In this document: positions 48,101-56,623 of the stretch, piece by piece | How positions within the stretch are numbered: the first letter of the stretch is position 1 | Layout of the letters: each line of letters starts with the position of its first letter | Source: Paenibacillus sp. FSL K6-0276 | Lineage (GTDB): Bacteria > Bacillota > Bacilli > Paenibacillales > Paenibacillaceae | Assembly: GCF_037977235.1 (NCBI RefSeq) | Contig: NZ_CP150276.1 | Span: forward strand, 744,001-808,000 | DNA: 64,000 bases | Direction: 5' to 3' | Translations under genes and position numbers: made by a program | The notes under the pieces: generated by a model | Told to the model about the DNA's origin: nothing | Databases searched by the model: none | Seen by the model: only the letters and a program-made list of their open reading frames with translations

Positions 48101-49849
48101 TTTACGATTTATGTAATGGCATCCAATAAAGGTTTAACACCTGGTAAAGCACCATTATCCTATCAAGTAGTTTACAGAAGGAATAAAAATGGAACTACTG
48201 GCTTTGCAGCGGGGACACCTTATTTTGAAATATCGAAACATAGTGCCAGCTCAGATACATCATTAGGTAAAGTAGGGGTGCCAGAAGGATTTAATCCGAA
48301 TGAGTGGCATAAATTGCAGATTCAAACCTTTGATGGCAAAGTTGGCTTTGTTTTGGATGGACAAGAAATGCTTTCTGCTAATGATGGTCAGTATAAATCA
48401 GGTGGAGTTGGCTTTGGAGGAATCAATGCAAATGTTTACCTGGACGATATTGAGATCATTTCCAATCCTAAATACGTAGATTATGAGAAAGATCTCGGAC
48501 TAGGCAATGCGGTATTAAACGGCGACTTTAATCCTGATTATTATACTTATTATGCTGCTATAACGCATGCTGAGAACCCTGTTACAATCCAAAAACCTCA
48601 TATCGTACTAGATGGTGCAGAGATTAAATTGCAGCTGAATGGCGAAGAGATTCCATTTGTAGATGGCAGTGCATCTATTTCACCAGATCAATTAGTTAAT
48701 GGTAAGAATGCTCTGATATTATCAGAAATTTCTTCAGCAGGAAGTAAAGACTATACCATTTATATGAATAAGGATTATAAGATCACTTCCATAGAAGGTT
48801 TAGAAGATAATGTATCAACAGTTGTTGATCATGCTCCAAATTTACCAGCAGAGGTTACAGTTACTTTTGATAATGGTGATTCTCAGATTGCTAAAGTGAA
48901 CTGGGATACAGTAAATCCATCATTGTATAAAGAACCAGGTACATTTACAGTAAAGGGTCAGCTTGCAAATCTAAAAGGAACATTAAGCACATTTAGCGTA
49001 AATGTATCAGTAGATGGTATAAAATCAATTGATAAGCTAGGTAATGTTACTACTCTTGCTGGTGTAGCACCAGAATTGGCGACAACAGTAAATGCACAGT
49101 ATCTAAACGACACTAGAGTGCTGCCACTTACTTTTGCACAATTGGATACTTCCTTATATGCACAAGAAGGTACCATTATTGCAGTTGGTACAGCAGAAGG
49201 ATATGCAGGAGATATTTTGCAAGTAGTAGAGGTACAGGATAATAATGATCCTAAACCTATATTAACGGCAGGGCAAGTGACTCGTTTAAGTGAGACTACA
49301 GCTTCCGTTTCATTTACAACAAGTAAAGACGGACAATATTATTATAAAGTAGTTGAAAGTGGAGCTAAAATACCAGTAATTGATACTAGTAAGGCCGGTG
49401 CTCCATGTAAAAAAGGACTAGTGCTAATTAGTATAGAAGGCTTAAAAACCGTAACTGCCAAAGATATTTATATTGTGGTTAAAAACGGTGATGTTGTGAG
49501 TGAAGTATTAAAGATGGAGATTCCTAAGTATACACCTGGTGCAGAAAGCGGATATACACTTGCAATTGGTAATGAGACTGCAGGTGGAGCTGGATATACT
49601 CGTGATATTACGATTGGTGGGGACAAAGGTAATGATTTAACGGGTAAGTATCTGGTAGTTCAATTTACGGAAGGAACAGGCGTTAATGCTAAGGTATCCG
49701 TAGTGATGATCGCGCCACAAAAAAATGAAGTTACTATATCCTATCAGAAACAAGGTACTGAAATAGAGACTTGGTTAACAAGCGGAATGCCAAACTTGAT
49801 AGGAGAGAACATTGGTGTTGAAGTATTTGCTTTTATAAAAAGCAACTAA
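45146..49849 (+). CDS. Large secreted beta-helix protein with LamG-like and Ig-like domains
   Basis: A 1567-aa protein. Signal peptide about 1-30 (ending SVKAAE). A right-handed beta-helix at about 35-690 opens with FFVSPDGKDENKGSYDKPFA and includes EDSLIEYTGHGGISVDGGY and SSYNTVSHVEVYNSPRRGIF. Then come two concanavalin-like folds (about 690-880, ENFENGLDDTAWST; about 905-1110, LDFEDGEVPAFD), a cadherin-like region, two bacterial Ig-like domains (about 1209-1280 and 1280-1350) and a C-terminal beta domain. No anchor is present; the SLH protein encoded upstream may supply it. The catalytic half is clearly paralogous to the protein at 60954 but carries different accessory modules. Likely an extracellular polysaccharide-degrading enzyme, family unassigned (GH141-like possible). 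The gene is AT-richer than its paralogue. Confidence 0.85.
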   Translation: MNKKKIFSSMIALCMICTSLFVPTFSVKAAEGTEYSLNRIQAQFFVSPDGKDENKGSYDKPFATLQAARDAVRKINQNMTGDIYVFISEGKYYLDETITFNESDSGTNGHKIIYRNLDDLASAEIIGGKPVDTDWQLVGKTGADADLPAAAVGKVYKTNVGTDVIFDTLYVNDRRATLARTQNLDKYKDFPSALTPYMKSAGGGIGDLIYTNGDLDQESINGIVNAQVRGDLDASVYMWDGGYWDWMTDTIPISAIDTASRKLTYKTVPGKPEMYRPKYNTGTNARYFVQGNLGFLDVPGEYYFNKTTGDLYYYPEGNINENEFIIPKVKEVIRVEGSDKDHMVSNIEFSGLQLKDTNTTDWYAYGWNWGDAGAGLGFYPPEAKGSTQPSYAEQAERIEFQYGVITLTNTKNITISKAHIKNSGMFGINLYLANQNTVIEDSLIEYTGHGGISVDGGYPGVAGDKNGDGYSRDNTITNTIVHDIGELIGQASGITIQQSSYNTVSHVEVYNSPRRGIFLTAGHSRNPNVSAPNGDKDFNIMTDMYTHHNKIEYVYLHDAQQDGGDDGAFFACYLYKGANYKPNYLNQAIIDNTGPNPTMVDFGPNDINLDMGASGLELSNVKATNPMNFNIEVNTILQYGDVIKFDNTNVNYGKIANHIKEFDDSKMEYDKIGVTSNYPKEYLTDRDVITEPESIYFKENFENGLDDTAWSTLNGQAKISTEFMSERPINGKSSLELLDKSQVYKNFPEMLNKVVTVKMFDRQNNNLAAYDSGHQNSARVSSIARVDDGGNIIGIGLDYDTADKYIIQMGDQKEPTVIVRTFGWHELKFDYTSGTDVKLYIDNQLVKTLPASGFDYISLGSDNGIGQAFYDELYVFGGNEATLPIPPSNIPAPPAYDGSDVNKKQLMLDFEDGEVPAFDKVGGNPSVTSVVYDNGNSGNQVLKDEIRDGNDFYELNAPWNNYLVNMKWKFEGWGTTDVLGGVYDNFTIYVMASNKGLTPGKAPLSYQVVYRRNKNGTTGFAAGTPYFEISKHSASSDTSLGKVGVPEGFNPNEWHKLQIQTFDGKVGFVLDGQEMLSANDGQYKSGGVGFGGINANVYLDDIEIISNPKYVDYEKDLGLGNAVLNGDFNPDYYTYYAAITHAENPVTIQKPHIVLDGAEIKLQLNGEEIPFVDGSASISPDQLVNGKNALILSEISSAGSKDYTIYMNKDYKITSIEGLEDNVSTVVDHAPNLPAEVTVTFDNGDSQIAKVNWDTVNPSLYKEPGTFTVKGQLANLKGTLSTFSVNVSVDGIKSIDKLGNVTTLAGVAPELATTVNAQYLNDTRVLPLTFAQLDTSLYAQEGTIIAVGTAEGYAGDILQVVEVQDNNDPKPILTAGQVTRLSETTASVSFTTSKDGQYYYKVVESGAKIPVIDTSKAGAPCKKGLVLISIEGLKTVTAKDIYIVVKNGDVVSEVLKMEIPKYTPGAESGYTLAIGNETAGGAGYTRDITIGGDKGNDLTGKYLVVQFTEGTGVNAKVSVVMIAPQKNEVTISYQKQGTEIETWLTSGMPNLIGENIGVEVFAFIKSN

Positions 49850-49896
49850 GATCGCTAGCTTACTGAACCCCTAGTGTGAAAATGTGATAAATTTCC

Positions 49897-49935
49897 AAAC
49901 AGCCCCTTTTCCTAATGGAAACGGGGCTGTTTACA
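49897..49935 (+). terminator. Terminator, copy B
   Basis: AAACAGCCCC pairs with GGGGCTGTTT (49923-49932), 48 bases after the stop of the secreted beta-helix gene. Same as copy A. Confidence 0.85.
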
Positions 49936-50061
49936 TTTTAACCTGTGTAGATTAACCTGTTGAGATTTCTACAAAAGAGACTTTTTAGAGGAATTATTAA
50001 AAACATGAGTTACAGCACAAAGTTAAAGTTGTAGAAAAAGCAAAAAACATCAAATAGTTCA

Positions 50062-50101
50062 GTTTTTGAGATTGCTGATTTGAGATCAGCACGGCTACAA
50101 T
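50062..50101 (+). promoter_or_regulatory. Shared promoter/operator box, copy 3
   Basis: TTGCTG-N18-TACAAT with two exact TGAGAT motifs 14 bases apart. It lies 45 bases upstream of the alpha-mannosidase ATG. Confidence 0.75.
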
Positions 50102-50145
50102 GCAAGTAACTCAGGATAAAGTTCATAAAGGAAGGGATAGGAACC

Positions 50146-52998
50146 ATGAACAAAACAAAGACAGGATATATCATCCCCCATACACATTGGGATCGAGAAT
50201 GGCGTTACCCTATATGGGAAAATAGATTGTACCTTGTAAAGCTAATGGACGAATTAATTGAGACCTTAGAAAATAACCCGGATTACAAAACATTTCTTCT
50301 AGACGGACAGGTTATTCCTATTTTGGACTACGTACAGGTAAGACCAGAAAACAGAGATAAGCTTGTCAAATTGATTAAGGATGGAAGAATAGATGTAGGG
50401 CCATGGTATACCTTGCCAGACCTTTACCCCATTAGCGGGGAATCCATCGTACGTAACCTTCTAAAGGGAAGAAGAGAGGCAGAAAAACTAGGGAATTGTT
50501 TGGATATCGGCTATGAGTCCTTCGGATGGGGACAGCCGTCACAGCTTCCGCAGATCTATAAGGAATTTGGAATAGATACGGTTATCGTATCCAAGAATGT
50601 AGACAAAAAACGAGCTCCACACTGTGAGTTCAAGTGGACAGGCAAGGATGGTACAAGCGTCTATGCAACAAGATTAGGTGAAGATGCAAGAGCTAACTTT
50701 TTTATGAATGCCTATATTCATATTATGAACGGTGTAGCTTACAAGTCGGATGACTACAATTTTGACATGGGGAATTATGGTCAAGTCTATCATCAGGCGG
50801 ATAGCGAGAACTATATACAAGACTATTTCAAGATTGAGGATACAGAAAAAATACACCCAGAGGTTATAAAAGAAGCGGTTACTAAGGCATGGAATAGTAT
50901 GAAGGACACACTTATACCAGATGACAGAGCAATGATGGATGGTACGGATTCCACAACGGCTCAACCTCAATTAATGAATCTGATACAGGCAATCAATGAA
51001 CAATTTGACGACATCGAGTTTAAAAGCTCCACATTAGGAGAATATGTGAAGATTCTCAAGGAAAAGCTCAGCTTGGATGAGTTGATTGAGATCCACGGTG
51101 AAATGAGAGACGGACCAACAACCTCGTTGTCTGGGAATGCTCTAATGACAAGACCACATATCAAAACACTGAATAAAAAGGTTCAAAACAGCATGTTTAA
51201 TCAGGCGGAGCCTTTATCTGTAGCCAATATGATGGCAGGTGGCAAGTATGATGAGTCATTCTTGCAATTAGCTTTAGATTACATGTTATTATCCCATGCG
51301 CATGACTCCATAAATGGAGTAACCCAAGATAAAACGGTAGACGATGTACTCTATCGATTAAACCAAGCTTTGGAAATATCAAATGCGATATCCAATAAAA
51401 GCTGTCAGGATCTGATCAGACATATTGATCTGTCACAATATAATCGCGAGGATATATTACTCGTGGTGTTCAATCCATATGCAAAGCCAAGAAATGAAAT
51501 GGTAAAGGCCTATATTGATACCCCGCAAGTTCAAAATATATGGGAGTTTGACATTGTGGACTGTGATGGAAATGTATGTGAGTTGCAGCATATATCCAGA
51601 ACAGAGGTAACATCCCCAGTGGTACAACTTCAGACAAGGCCGTTCCCTTATTACTCCGACCGTCATTGTGTAGTATTTAATACGGGAGAAATACCAGCAG
51701 GCGGCTATAAGGTATATAGATTGTGCAATAAAGTAGAGTTTAGTAGAAAAACAGAATTTTGGGCAAAGACTAGAACAACGGATGGGAAAGAAATAGCTAC
51801 ATCTTCTACATGTATGCAAAATGAATTTATCAAGGTTGAAGTGAATCCGAACGGAACCATTTCCATTCTGGATAAAGAAAATGGAAACTGCTTCGATAAT
51901 CTCAATTACTTTGAAAGTACGGGAGATGTAGGCGATTATTGGATGTACTATCCTCCATATCATAATCAGACGTATAACAGCAAAGGCTGTAATGCCAGCA
52001 TTTTCTTAATGGAGAATGGCAATCTTGCAGCTACTATTGGGGTTAAGCTTACCATGGAGTTACCTAAATATGCCTATCGTCCGGATAACTATGTAAGAGG
52101 CAAGAGTGAGCGTTCTGAACAAACAGAGCATTTGACCATAACGACTTATTATACATTAAAGAAAGACACCAAAAATGTAGAAGTTAAGGTTGAGATCGAT
52201 AATAACTGTAAAGACCATCGTATGAGTGTTCTGTTTGATACAGGAATCCGAGCGAGATCTGTTGATGCGCAAGGGCATTTTACAGTAGACAACAGAGATG
52301 TTACACCACTTAAGGATGACAGAGGTCACTATTATAATGAATTACTAACCCAACCATTGCAGAACTTTGTGAGTATAGCAGATGATCATAAGGGCTTTGG
52401 AATTGTTACCGATTGCTTAGGAGAATACAGTGTATCGCCGGATTGTGAACATAAAGATGGTGGAGATGGAACGCTGTCCATGACTCTGTTTAGAGCTGTA
52501 AAAAATATTATCTGTACTGAATGGAGAAGTGCAGGGGTATTCCCAAATCAAGAGGGTGGACAATTGCAACAAAAGCTGGTGTACAACTATGCGATTTGCC
52601 CTATGAATTCAAGTTGGGAAAATAGTGATCTAAGTGAAATGGCGGATTGCTTCAATATTCCATTAAAGCCTGTTCAGACATGTGTTCCAGCGATGCTAGT
52701 CGAGAAATCAGAAGGAATCCTGCCGCCTAAACATAGCTTCTATCAAGTAACAGGTAAGTTAAGCGTATCCTGTATCAAAAAGGCTGAGGATAGCAACAGC
52801 ATCATTGTACGTTTATTTAACCCATATCCTACGGAGCAAAGTGGAAGTATTATTTTTGGATGTGATGTACAAAACGTGTGCATGACGAATCTGAATGAGG
52901 AAGAAATGGCCGCTTCAAGTTTAAATATTATTGATAACACTGTAGAACTTAATATCAAGCCTAATAAGATCGTAACTCTGAAGTTAGATCTAGCGTAA
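50146..52998 (+). CDS. GH38 alpha-mannosidase, cytosolic
   Basis: A 950-aa protein. The GH38 catalytic domain opens with IIPHTHWDREWRYP (zinc-binding HxHxD-like). DGRIDVGPWYTLPD and SGESIVRNLLKGRREAEKLG follow, and the active-site region reads GYESFGWGQPSQLPQIY at about residue 126. Where classic GH38 enzymes have the nucleophile Asp in D-x-FG, this one has Glu. The helical middle has SHAHDSINGVTQDKTVDDV, conserved in family members, and the rest is beta-sandwich. There is no signal peptide. It has its own promoter box and a GGAAGG site, and is followed after 34 bases by a HAD phosphatase gene. Likely removes terminal alpha-mannose from imported glycans; linkage unknown. Confidence 0.88.
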   Translation: MNKTKTGYIIPHTHWDREWRYPIWENRLYLVKLMDELIETLENNPDYKTFLLDGQVIPILDYVQVRPENRDKLVKLIKDGRIDVGPWYTLPDLYPISGESIVRNLLKGRREAEKLGNCLDIGYESFGWGQPSQLPQIYKEFGIDTVIVSKNVDKKRAPHCEFKWTGKDGTSVYATRLGEDARANFFMNAYIHIMNGVAYKSDDYNFDMGNYGQVYHQADSENYIQDYFKIEDTEKIHPEVIKEAVTKAWNSMKDTLIPDDRAMMDGTDSTTAQPQLMNLIQAINEQFDDIEFKSSTLGEYVKILKEKLSLDELIEIHGEMRDGPTTSLSGNALMTRPHIKTLNKKVQNSMFNQAEPLSVANMMAGGKYDESFLQLALDYMLLSHAHDSINGVTQDKTVDDVLYRLNQALEISNAISNKSCQDLIRHIDLSQYNREDILLVVFNPYAKPRNEMVKAYIDTPQVQNIWEFDIVDCDGNVCELQHISRTEVTSPVVQLQTRPFPYYSDRHCVVFNTGEIPAGGYKVYRLCNKVEFSRKTEFWAKTRTTDGKEIATSSTCMQNEFIKVEVNPNGTISILDKENGNCFDNLNYFESTGDVGDYWMYYPPYHNQTYNSKGCNASIFLMENGNLAATIGVKLTMELPKYAYRPDNYVRGKSERSEQTEHLTITTYYTLKKDTKNVEVKVEIDNNCKDHRMSVLFDTGIRARSVDAQGHFTVDNRDVTPLKDDRGHYYNELLTQPLQNFVSIADDHKGFGIVTDCLGEYSVSPDCEHKDGGDGTLSMTLFRAVKNIICTEWRSAGVFPNQEGGQLQQKLVYNYAICPMNSSWENSDLSEMADCFNIPLKPVQTCVPAMLVEKSEGILPPKHSFYQVTGKLSVSCIKKAEDSNSIIVRLFNPYPTEQSGSIIFGCDVQNVCMTNLNEEEMAASSLNIIDNTVELNIKPNKIVTLKLDLA

Positions 52999-53032
52999 AG
53001 TTTAAAATCTGATAGATAGAAAGGAAATTACA

Positions 53033-54007
53033 ATGCTGCAACAATATAATATGAAAGATGAATTAATTGGGTTTATCAATCTTGAAACTGGCGGAGATGG
53101 ACTATTTCAACTTGGAAAAGACGGAGTTAAAGAAATTTTAACTCCTCTTGACAAAAAAGTAGAATTTATTTTATTTGAAGATAAAACCTTATGTTATGTA
53201 AAATCTGCAATGGGCTATCCAGCCATATATCCGGTATATAAACCGAAGTATGAAGGAAATGCAAAAGCTATACTGATGGACTTAGACGGTACAAGTGTGC
53301 ATAGTGAAAGCTTTTGGATGTGGATTATAGAGCAGACTGTATCGAGACTTACCAAAAATGCTAAATTTACATTAGAGGCTAGTGATGAACCGCATGTTTC
53401 GGGGCATTCGGTGTCCGAGCATTTGCAATACTGTATAGACAAATATTGCCCTAATCAGACAGTAGAAGAGGCAAGAAAACACTACTTTGCAATTACAGAA
53501 TATGAAATGAATGAGATACTGCATGGCAGGGGAAAGACAGATGCATTCACACCTGCTCCTGGACTTAAAGATTTCTTATATGAGTTGAAAGCCAAAAACA
53601 TCAAAATAGGTTTAGTCACTTCAGGCCTATATAATAAGGCGATGCCTGAGATCATATCTGCCTTCAAAACGCTGGGAATGGGAGAACCGCTAGATTTTTA
53701 TGATGCGATCATTACAGCAGGGCAAGCATTGGTAAAAGGGCAAGTAGGAACGATGGGAGAGCTCGCCCCAAAACCTCATCCATGGCTGTATTCTGAAACT
53801 GCAAGAGTTGGACTTGGTCTAACTGAAGAAGACAAGGGACATGTATTGGGATTTGAAGATTCATCAGCCGGGGTTGTATCGATCAGGCTGGCTGGTTTTT
53901 CAGCTATTGGAATCAATGGAGGAAACATCAGAAAGAGTGGAGTGCAGTCCTTATGCTTAAAAGAATATGATAATCTTTGTGATGCACTGCCGTTAATTTC
54001 ATCCTAA
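53033..54007 (+). CDS. HAD-superfamily hydrolase with N-terminal extension (beta-phosphoglucomutase-like)
   Basis: A 324-aa protein. Residues about 82-88 hold HAD motif I (LMDLDGT), motif II is in GLVTSGLYNK, and motif III/IV is GFEDSSAGVVSIRLAGFSAI with Lys in APKPHPWLY. The cap helices lie after motif I, as in phosphatase/phosphoglucomutase subclass I. About 80 residues precede motif I, a beta-rich extension not usual for this family (GFINLETGGDGLFQLGKDG). It is cotranscribed with the GH38 gene and probably dephosphorylates or isomerises a sugar phosphate from the pathway. Confidence 0.82.
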   Translation: MLQQYNMKDELIGFINLETGGDGLFQLGKDGVKEILTPLDKKVEFILFEDKTLCYVKSAMGYPAIYPVYKPKYEGNAKAILMDLDGTSVHSESFWMWIIEQTVSRLTKNAKFTLEASDEPHVSGHSVSEHLQYCIDKYCPNQTVEEARKHYFAITEYEMNEILHGRGKTDAFTPAPGLKDFLYELKAKNIKIGLVTSGLYNKAMPEIISAFKTLGMGEPLDFYDAIITAGQALVKGQVGTMGELAPKPHPWLYSETARVGLGLTEEDKGHVLGFEDSSAGVVSIRLAGFSAIGINGGNIRKSGVQSLCLKEYDNLCDALPLISS

Positions 54008-54031
54008 ATATACCTTAGTTAGTAAGCGTTG

Positions 54032-54079
54032 AGCCGAGCGAAATCCAGGTATCCACTCCTGATTTTCGTTCGGCTTTTT
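54032..54079 (+). terminator. Terminator of the alpha-mannosidase operon
   Basis: AGCCGAGCGAAA (54032-54043) pairs with TTTCGTTCGGCT (54064-54075) with one mismatch position, followed by TTTTCTTT. Confidence 0.85.
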
Positions 54080-54108
54080 CTTTCCCATCGGATTCAGATT
54101 TAACCTAG

Positions 54109-56376
54109 TTAACTATCGTTTTTCATTGAAATCTTATAATGAGAGAGGGGTACTCCGAAATACTTCTTGAACAATGTATAAAAATAGTTCAAATCTTCCC
54201 AACCGCATTCCTCCAAAATCTCTTTGGTCGTTAGATTGTTTTTGTTCAGCAATTCTTTTACCCGAGTCATTCGTACGTCCGTAATATATTCAGCAACCGA
54301 TTTACCTGTTGCTTCTTTGAATAATCTTCCCAAATATACCTTGGACATTTGAAGTTCATCGGCAATAATGTTTAGGCTTAGATTCTTATCCTGATATTGT
54401 TCTTCGATCATTTTCTTGATGCGACTGGTGATGTTATTGCGTTTGTTGTACTTCATGACATCTATAGTCGAGCTGATTTCAGCAAATAAAGATTCAAAGG
54501 TCTGGTTGATTTCTTCGATAATCTCAAAAGAGTCTATTTCGGAGTAAAACGTACGAAATACACCCGATATACGGGGATTGTTGTTGTCTGCAACGGAGTG
54601 GAAGGAACTGCTGATCATAAACATAAGATGCATAAATGAGGAGAGCATCGTTTCATAAGGTGTACCTTTCAAGCTTTCAACAATCTCGTAATAGTATCTC
54701 GTTGCTTTCTCAATATGTCCAAGCTTTAACGAATCCAGAAGCAGTCTAGCCTTTGCTTCAGGGAAAGACAACGGACTTCCACTGATGCCTGCTCGGTAGG
54801 CGGGGGTAATGATGCTGCCATGTCCGGCTGTCAGACGGTTTAAAGAAAGGGTAAGCGTGTCAGAATACGTCTCGCTTAAAAGATCACGGGATTCGATTGG
54901 CTCACTGATCGTAACGGAAAGAGAGAAATGCAAATATTCACACACGGAATGCTGTATACTTTGCACCATCGCTATGATGCCTTGTTCTTGTTCATTATCC
55001 GATCCTGAACATTGTAAGAGTAACACGAGTTTATCGGTATCCATATCAATGACATCACTTGTGCATTTTGCTGAAGCAATCGCTTGAATAATGTTAGCGA
55101 TTCCATATTTCAGCAGGTTACGTTCTCTCTCATTATAACGGTCCAGGAATAATGGATAGTGGTCAATCCGGAATACAATCATCCGGAGTGGAGCGCTCAA
55201 ATCTATGTTGATGCCGAGTTCCGCTTTTTGGGATTTTAACTCCTTGTGGATGACGTCCTTAATGCCTAAGATTAACTCTTTTAACCAGTTGTTTTTTAGG
55301 GATTGACGTTGATCACGCTGCTTACGCTCCAATTCATCATTCTTAAGACGAACGTTCTCTATAAGTCTTCTGAACGGAGAATATAAAGATCTCGACATGA
55401 TATATGAAAATAATAACCCTAATAGCAGTACGATCAAACTTGTGAATATGGTCGACGATTTGACGGCATTTAATGGTGACATGAAGGATTTGTATGAAGT
55501 TCGGCTTATAAATTTCCACTTTGGTGTTTCTGAGGACACGTAAGTAATATTGTAGGATTGTCCATCGATATTCGATTTAAAACTGCCTGATGCCTGTTCT
55601 GAAGCTAAAACGGTCCGGACATACTCCTCATCCCGAATATTCCGTAGGAACATATTTTCCGAAGCGTGATTTATCACCGTTCCGCTTGCGTCGATCACGA
55701 CAATATCGTTTCCGGTAACGGAGGTTTTGATGTTTAAGGAAGCGATGAGTTCCCGTAGAACATTAGCTTTAATGTTAACAACAACCGCTTCACGCGGTTT
55801 TTTTTCAAAACTTGTTTTGTAAGGAAGCACATACGTGTAAACGTTTCCAACTCTGGTTAACGAATTAGGGCTTGGAATTTTACGAGCGATCGGTGTTGTG
55901 GTTGAAGATTGGGTATCCCAATTCCGCAGTAAGTTTACTGCATCTTGATCGTAAAATTGTTTGAGCGAATAGTAACCACCGTTTTCTGTGGAGGTAATCC
56001 GATCTAAAGGTATAGAAATCGTGTATACCGAATGAACGTAATCCGTCGTAACGACAAGCTGGTCCAAATTTCGTAGAGCATTATCGAGTAGCATCTTGTC
56101 TCCGTTCGGATTATACAAAAGATTGGAAACGTGAGGTCCGACAATGGCCGAAGACATGAATTTTTGAGCAAGGCTATCCATGTAATTCATACTGTAGCTA
56201 ATTTGATACAGTATGGAAGTGTCTTTTCGGCTCTCGTTAGCCAACGAGGCTCTTACGTAATTGTAATACAAGAGGGCTGACAACCCTAGAATGAGCAGCG
56301 TAACGGTTGCAGTAAAAGTTAGCAGCATTTTGATGTACAAGTTTGTTTGTTTAAAGCTTTTTATAGGCACACCCAT
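54109..56376 (-). CDS. Membrane-anchored AraC-family transcription regulator, second copy
   Basis: A 755-aa protein. TM1 is at about 15-36 (MLLTFTATVTLLILGLSALL), the extracellular dCACHE-like sensor at about 40-290, TM2 at about 300-322 (IFTSLIVLLLGLLFSYIMSR). A cytosolic degenerate region (PLRMIVFRIDHYPLFLDRYN) and C-terminal AraC helix-turn-helix pair follow: LNIIADELQMSKVYLGRLFK and TKEILEECGWEDLNYFYTLF. It has the same architecture as the protein at 38443 and is divergent from the second transporter operon, its probable target. GGAGGGGA lies 14 bases before the ATG, a rather long spacing. Confidence 0.88.
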   Translation of the reverse strand: MGVPIKSFKQTNLYIKMLLTFTATVTLLILGLSALLYYNYVRASLANESRKDTSILYQISYSMNYMDSLAQKFMSSAIVGPHVSNLLYNPNGDKMLLDNALRNLDQLVVTTDYVHSVYTISIPLDRITSTENGGYYSLKQFYDQDAVNLLRNWDTQSSTTTPIARKIPSPNSLTRVGNVYTYVLPYKTSFEKKPREAVVVNIKANVLRELIASLNIKTSVTGNDIVVIDASGTVINHASENMFLRNIRDEEYVRTVLASEQASGSFKSNIDGQSYNITYVSSETPKWKFISRTSYKSFMSPLNAVKSSTIFTSLIVLLLGLLFSYIMSRSLYSPFRRLIENVRLKNDELERKQRDQRQSLKNNWLKELILGIKDVIHKELKSQKAELGINIDLSAPLRMIVFRIDHYPLFLDRYNERERNLLKYGIANIIQAIASAKCTSDVIDMDTDKLVLLLQCSGSDNEQEQGIIAMVQSIQHSVCEYLHFSLSVTISEPIESRDLLSETYSDTLTLSLNRLTAGHGSIITPAYRAGISGSPLSFPEAKARLLLDSLKLGHIEKATRYYYEIVESLKGTPYETMLSSFMHLMFMISSSFHSVADNNNPRISGVFRTFYSEIDSFEIIEEINQTFESLFAEISSTIDVMKYNKRNNITSRIKKMIEEQYQDKNLSLNIIADELQMSKVYLGRLFKEATGKSVAEYITDVRMTRVKELLNKNNLTTKEILEECGWEDLNYFYTLFKKYFGVPLSHYKISMKNDS

Positions 56377-56556
56377 AGTATATTCACTCCCCTCCTTGGT
56401 GCTGCCTTCATTATATTTCGACGTTCCCTCTCACTTACCTTCCTGAAATAAGTATATTGAACCATATCTGTTTAAATATCAAAAATTTAATGAAATGTAT
56501 ATTTTTTAATAAAACGATGTCCACAAGGAATTAAAGAAAACGATGTTTTTTTCGGT

Positions 56557-56584
56557 TTGAAGCAAATGAGTAAACGGCTATGAT
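56557..56584 (+). promoter_or_regulatory. Promoter of the second transporter operon
   Basis: TTGAAG, 16-base spacer, TATGAT, 40 bases before the permease ATG. It does not carry the TGAGAT box of the 41-54 kb units, so it probably answers to a different regulator. Confidence 0.65.
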
Positions 56585-56623
56585 GAGGTTGCTCGAGTGA
56601 CTCTAGAAAGAAGGAGAAGGTTT

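Larger units (their letters stand above)
49897..50101 (+). repeat. Duplicated terminator-to-promoter segment, copy B
   Basis: See copy A at 43097. Shared runs include GAGTTACAGCACAAA and CATCAAATAGTTCAG. The duplication gave two operons the same promoter. Confidence 0.8.
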
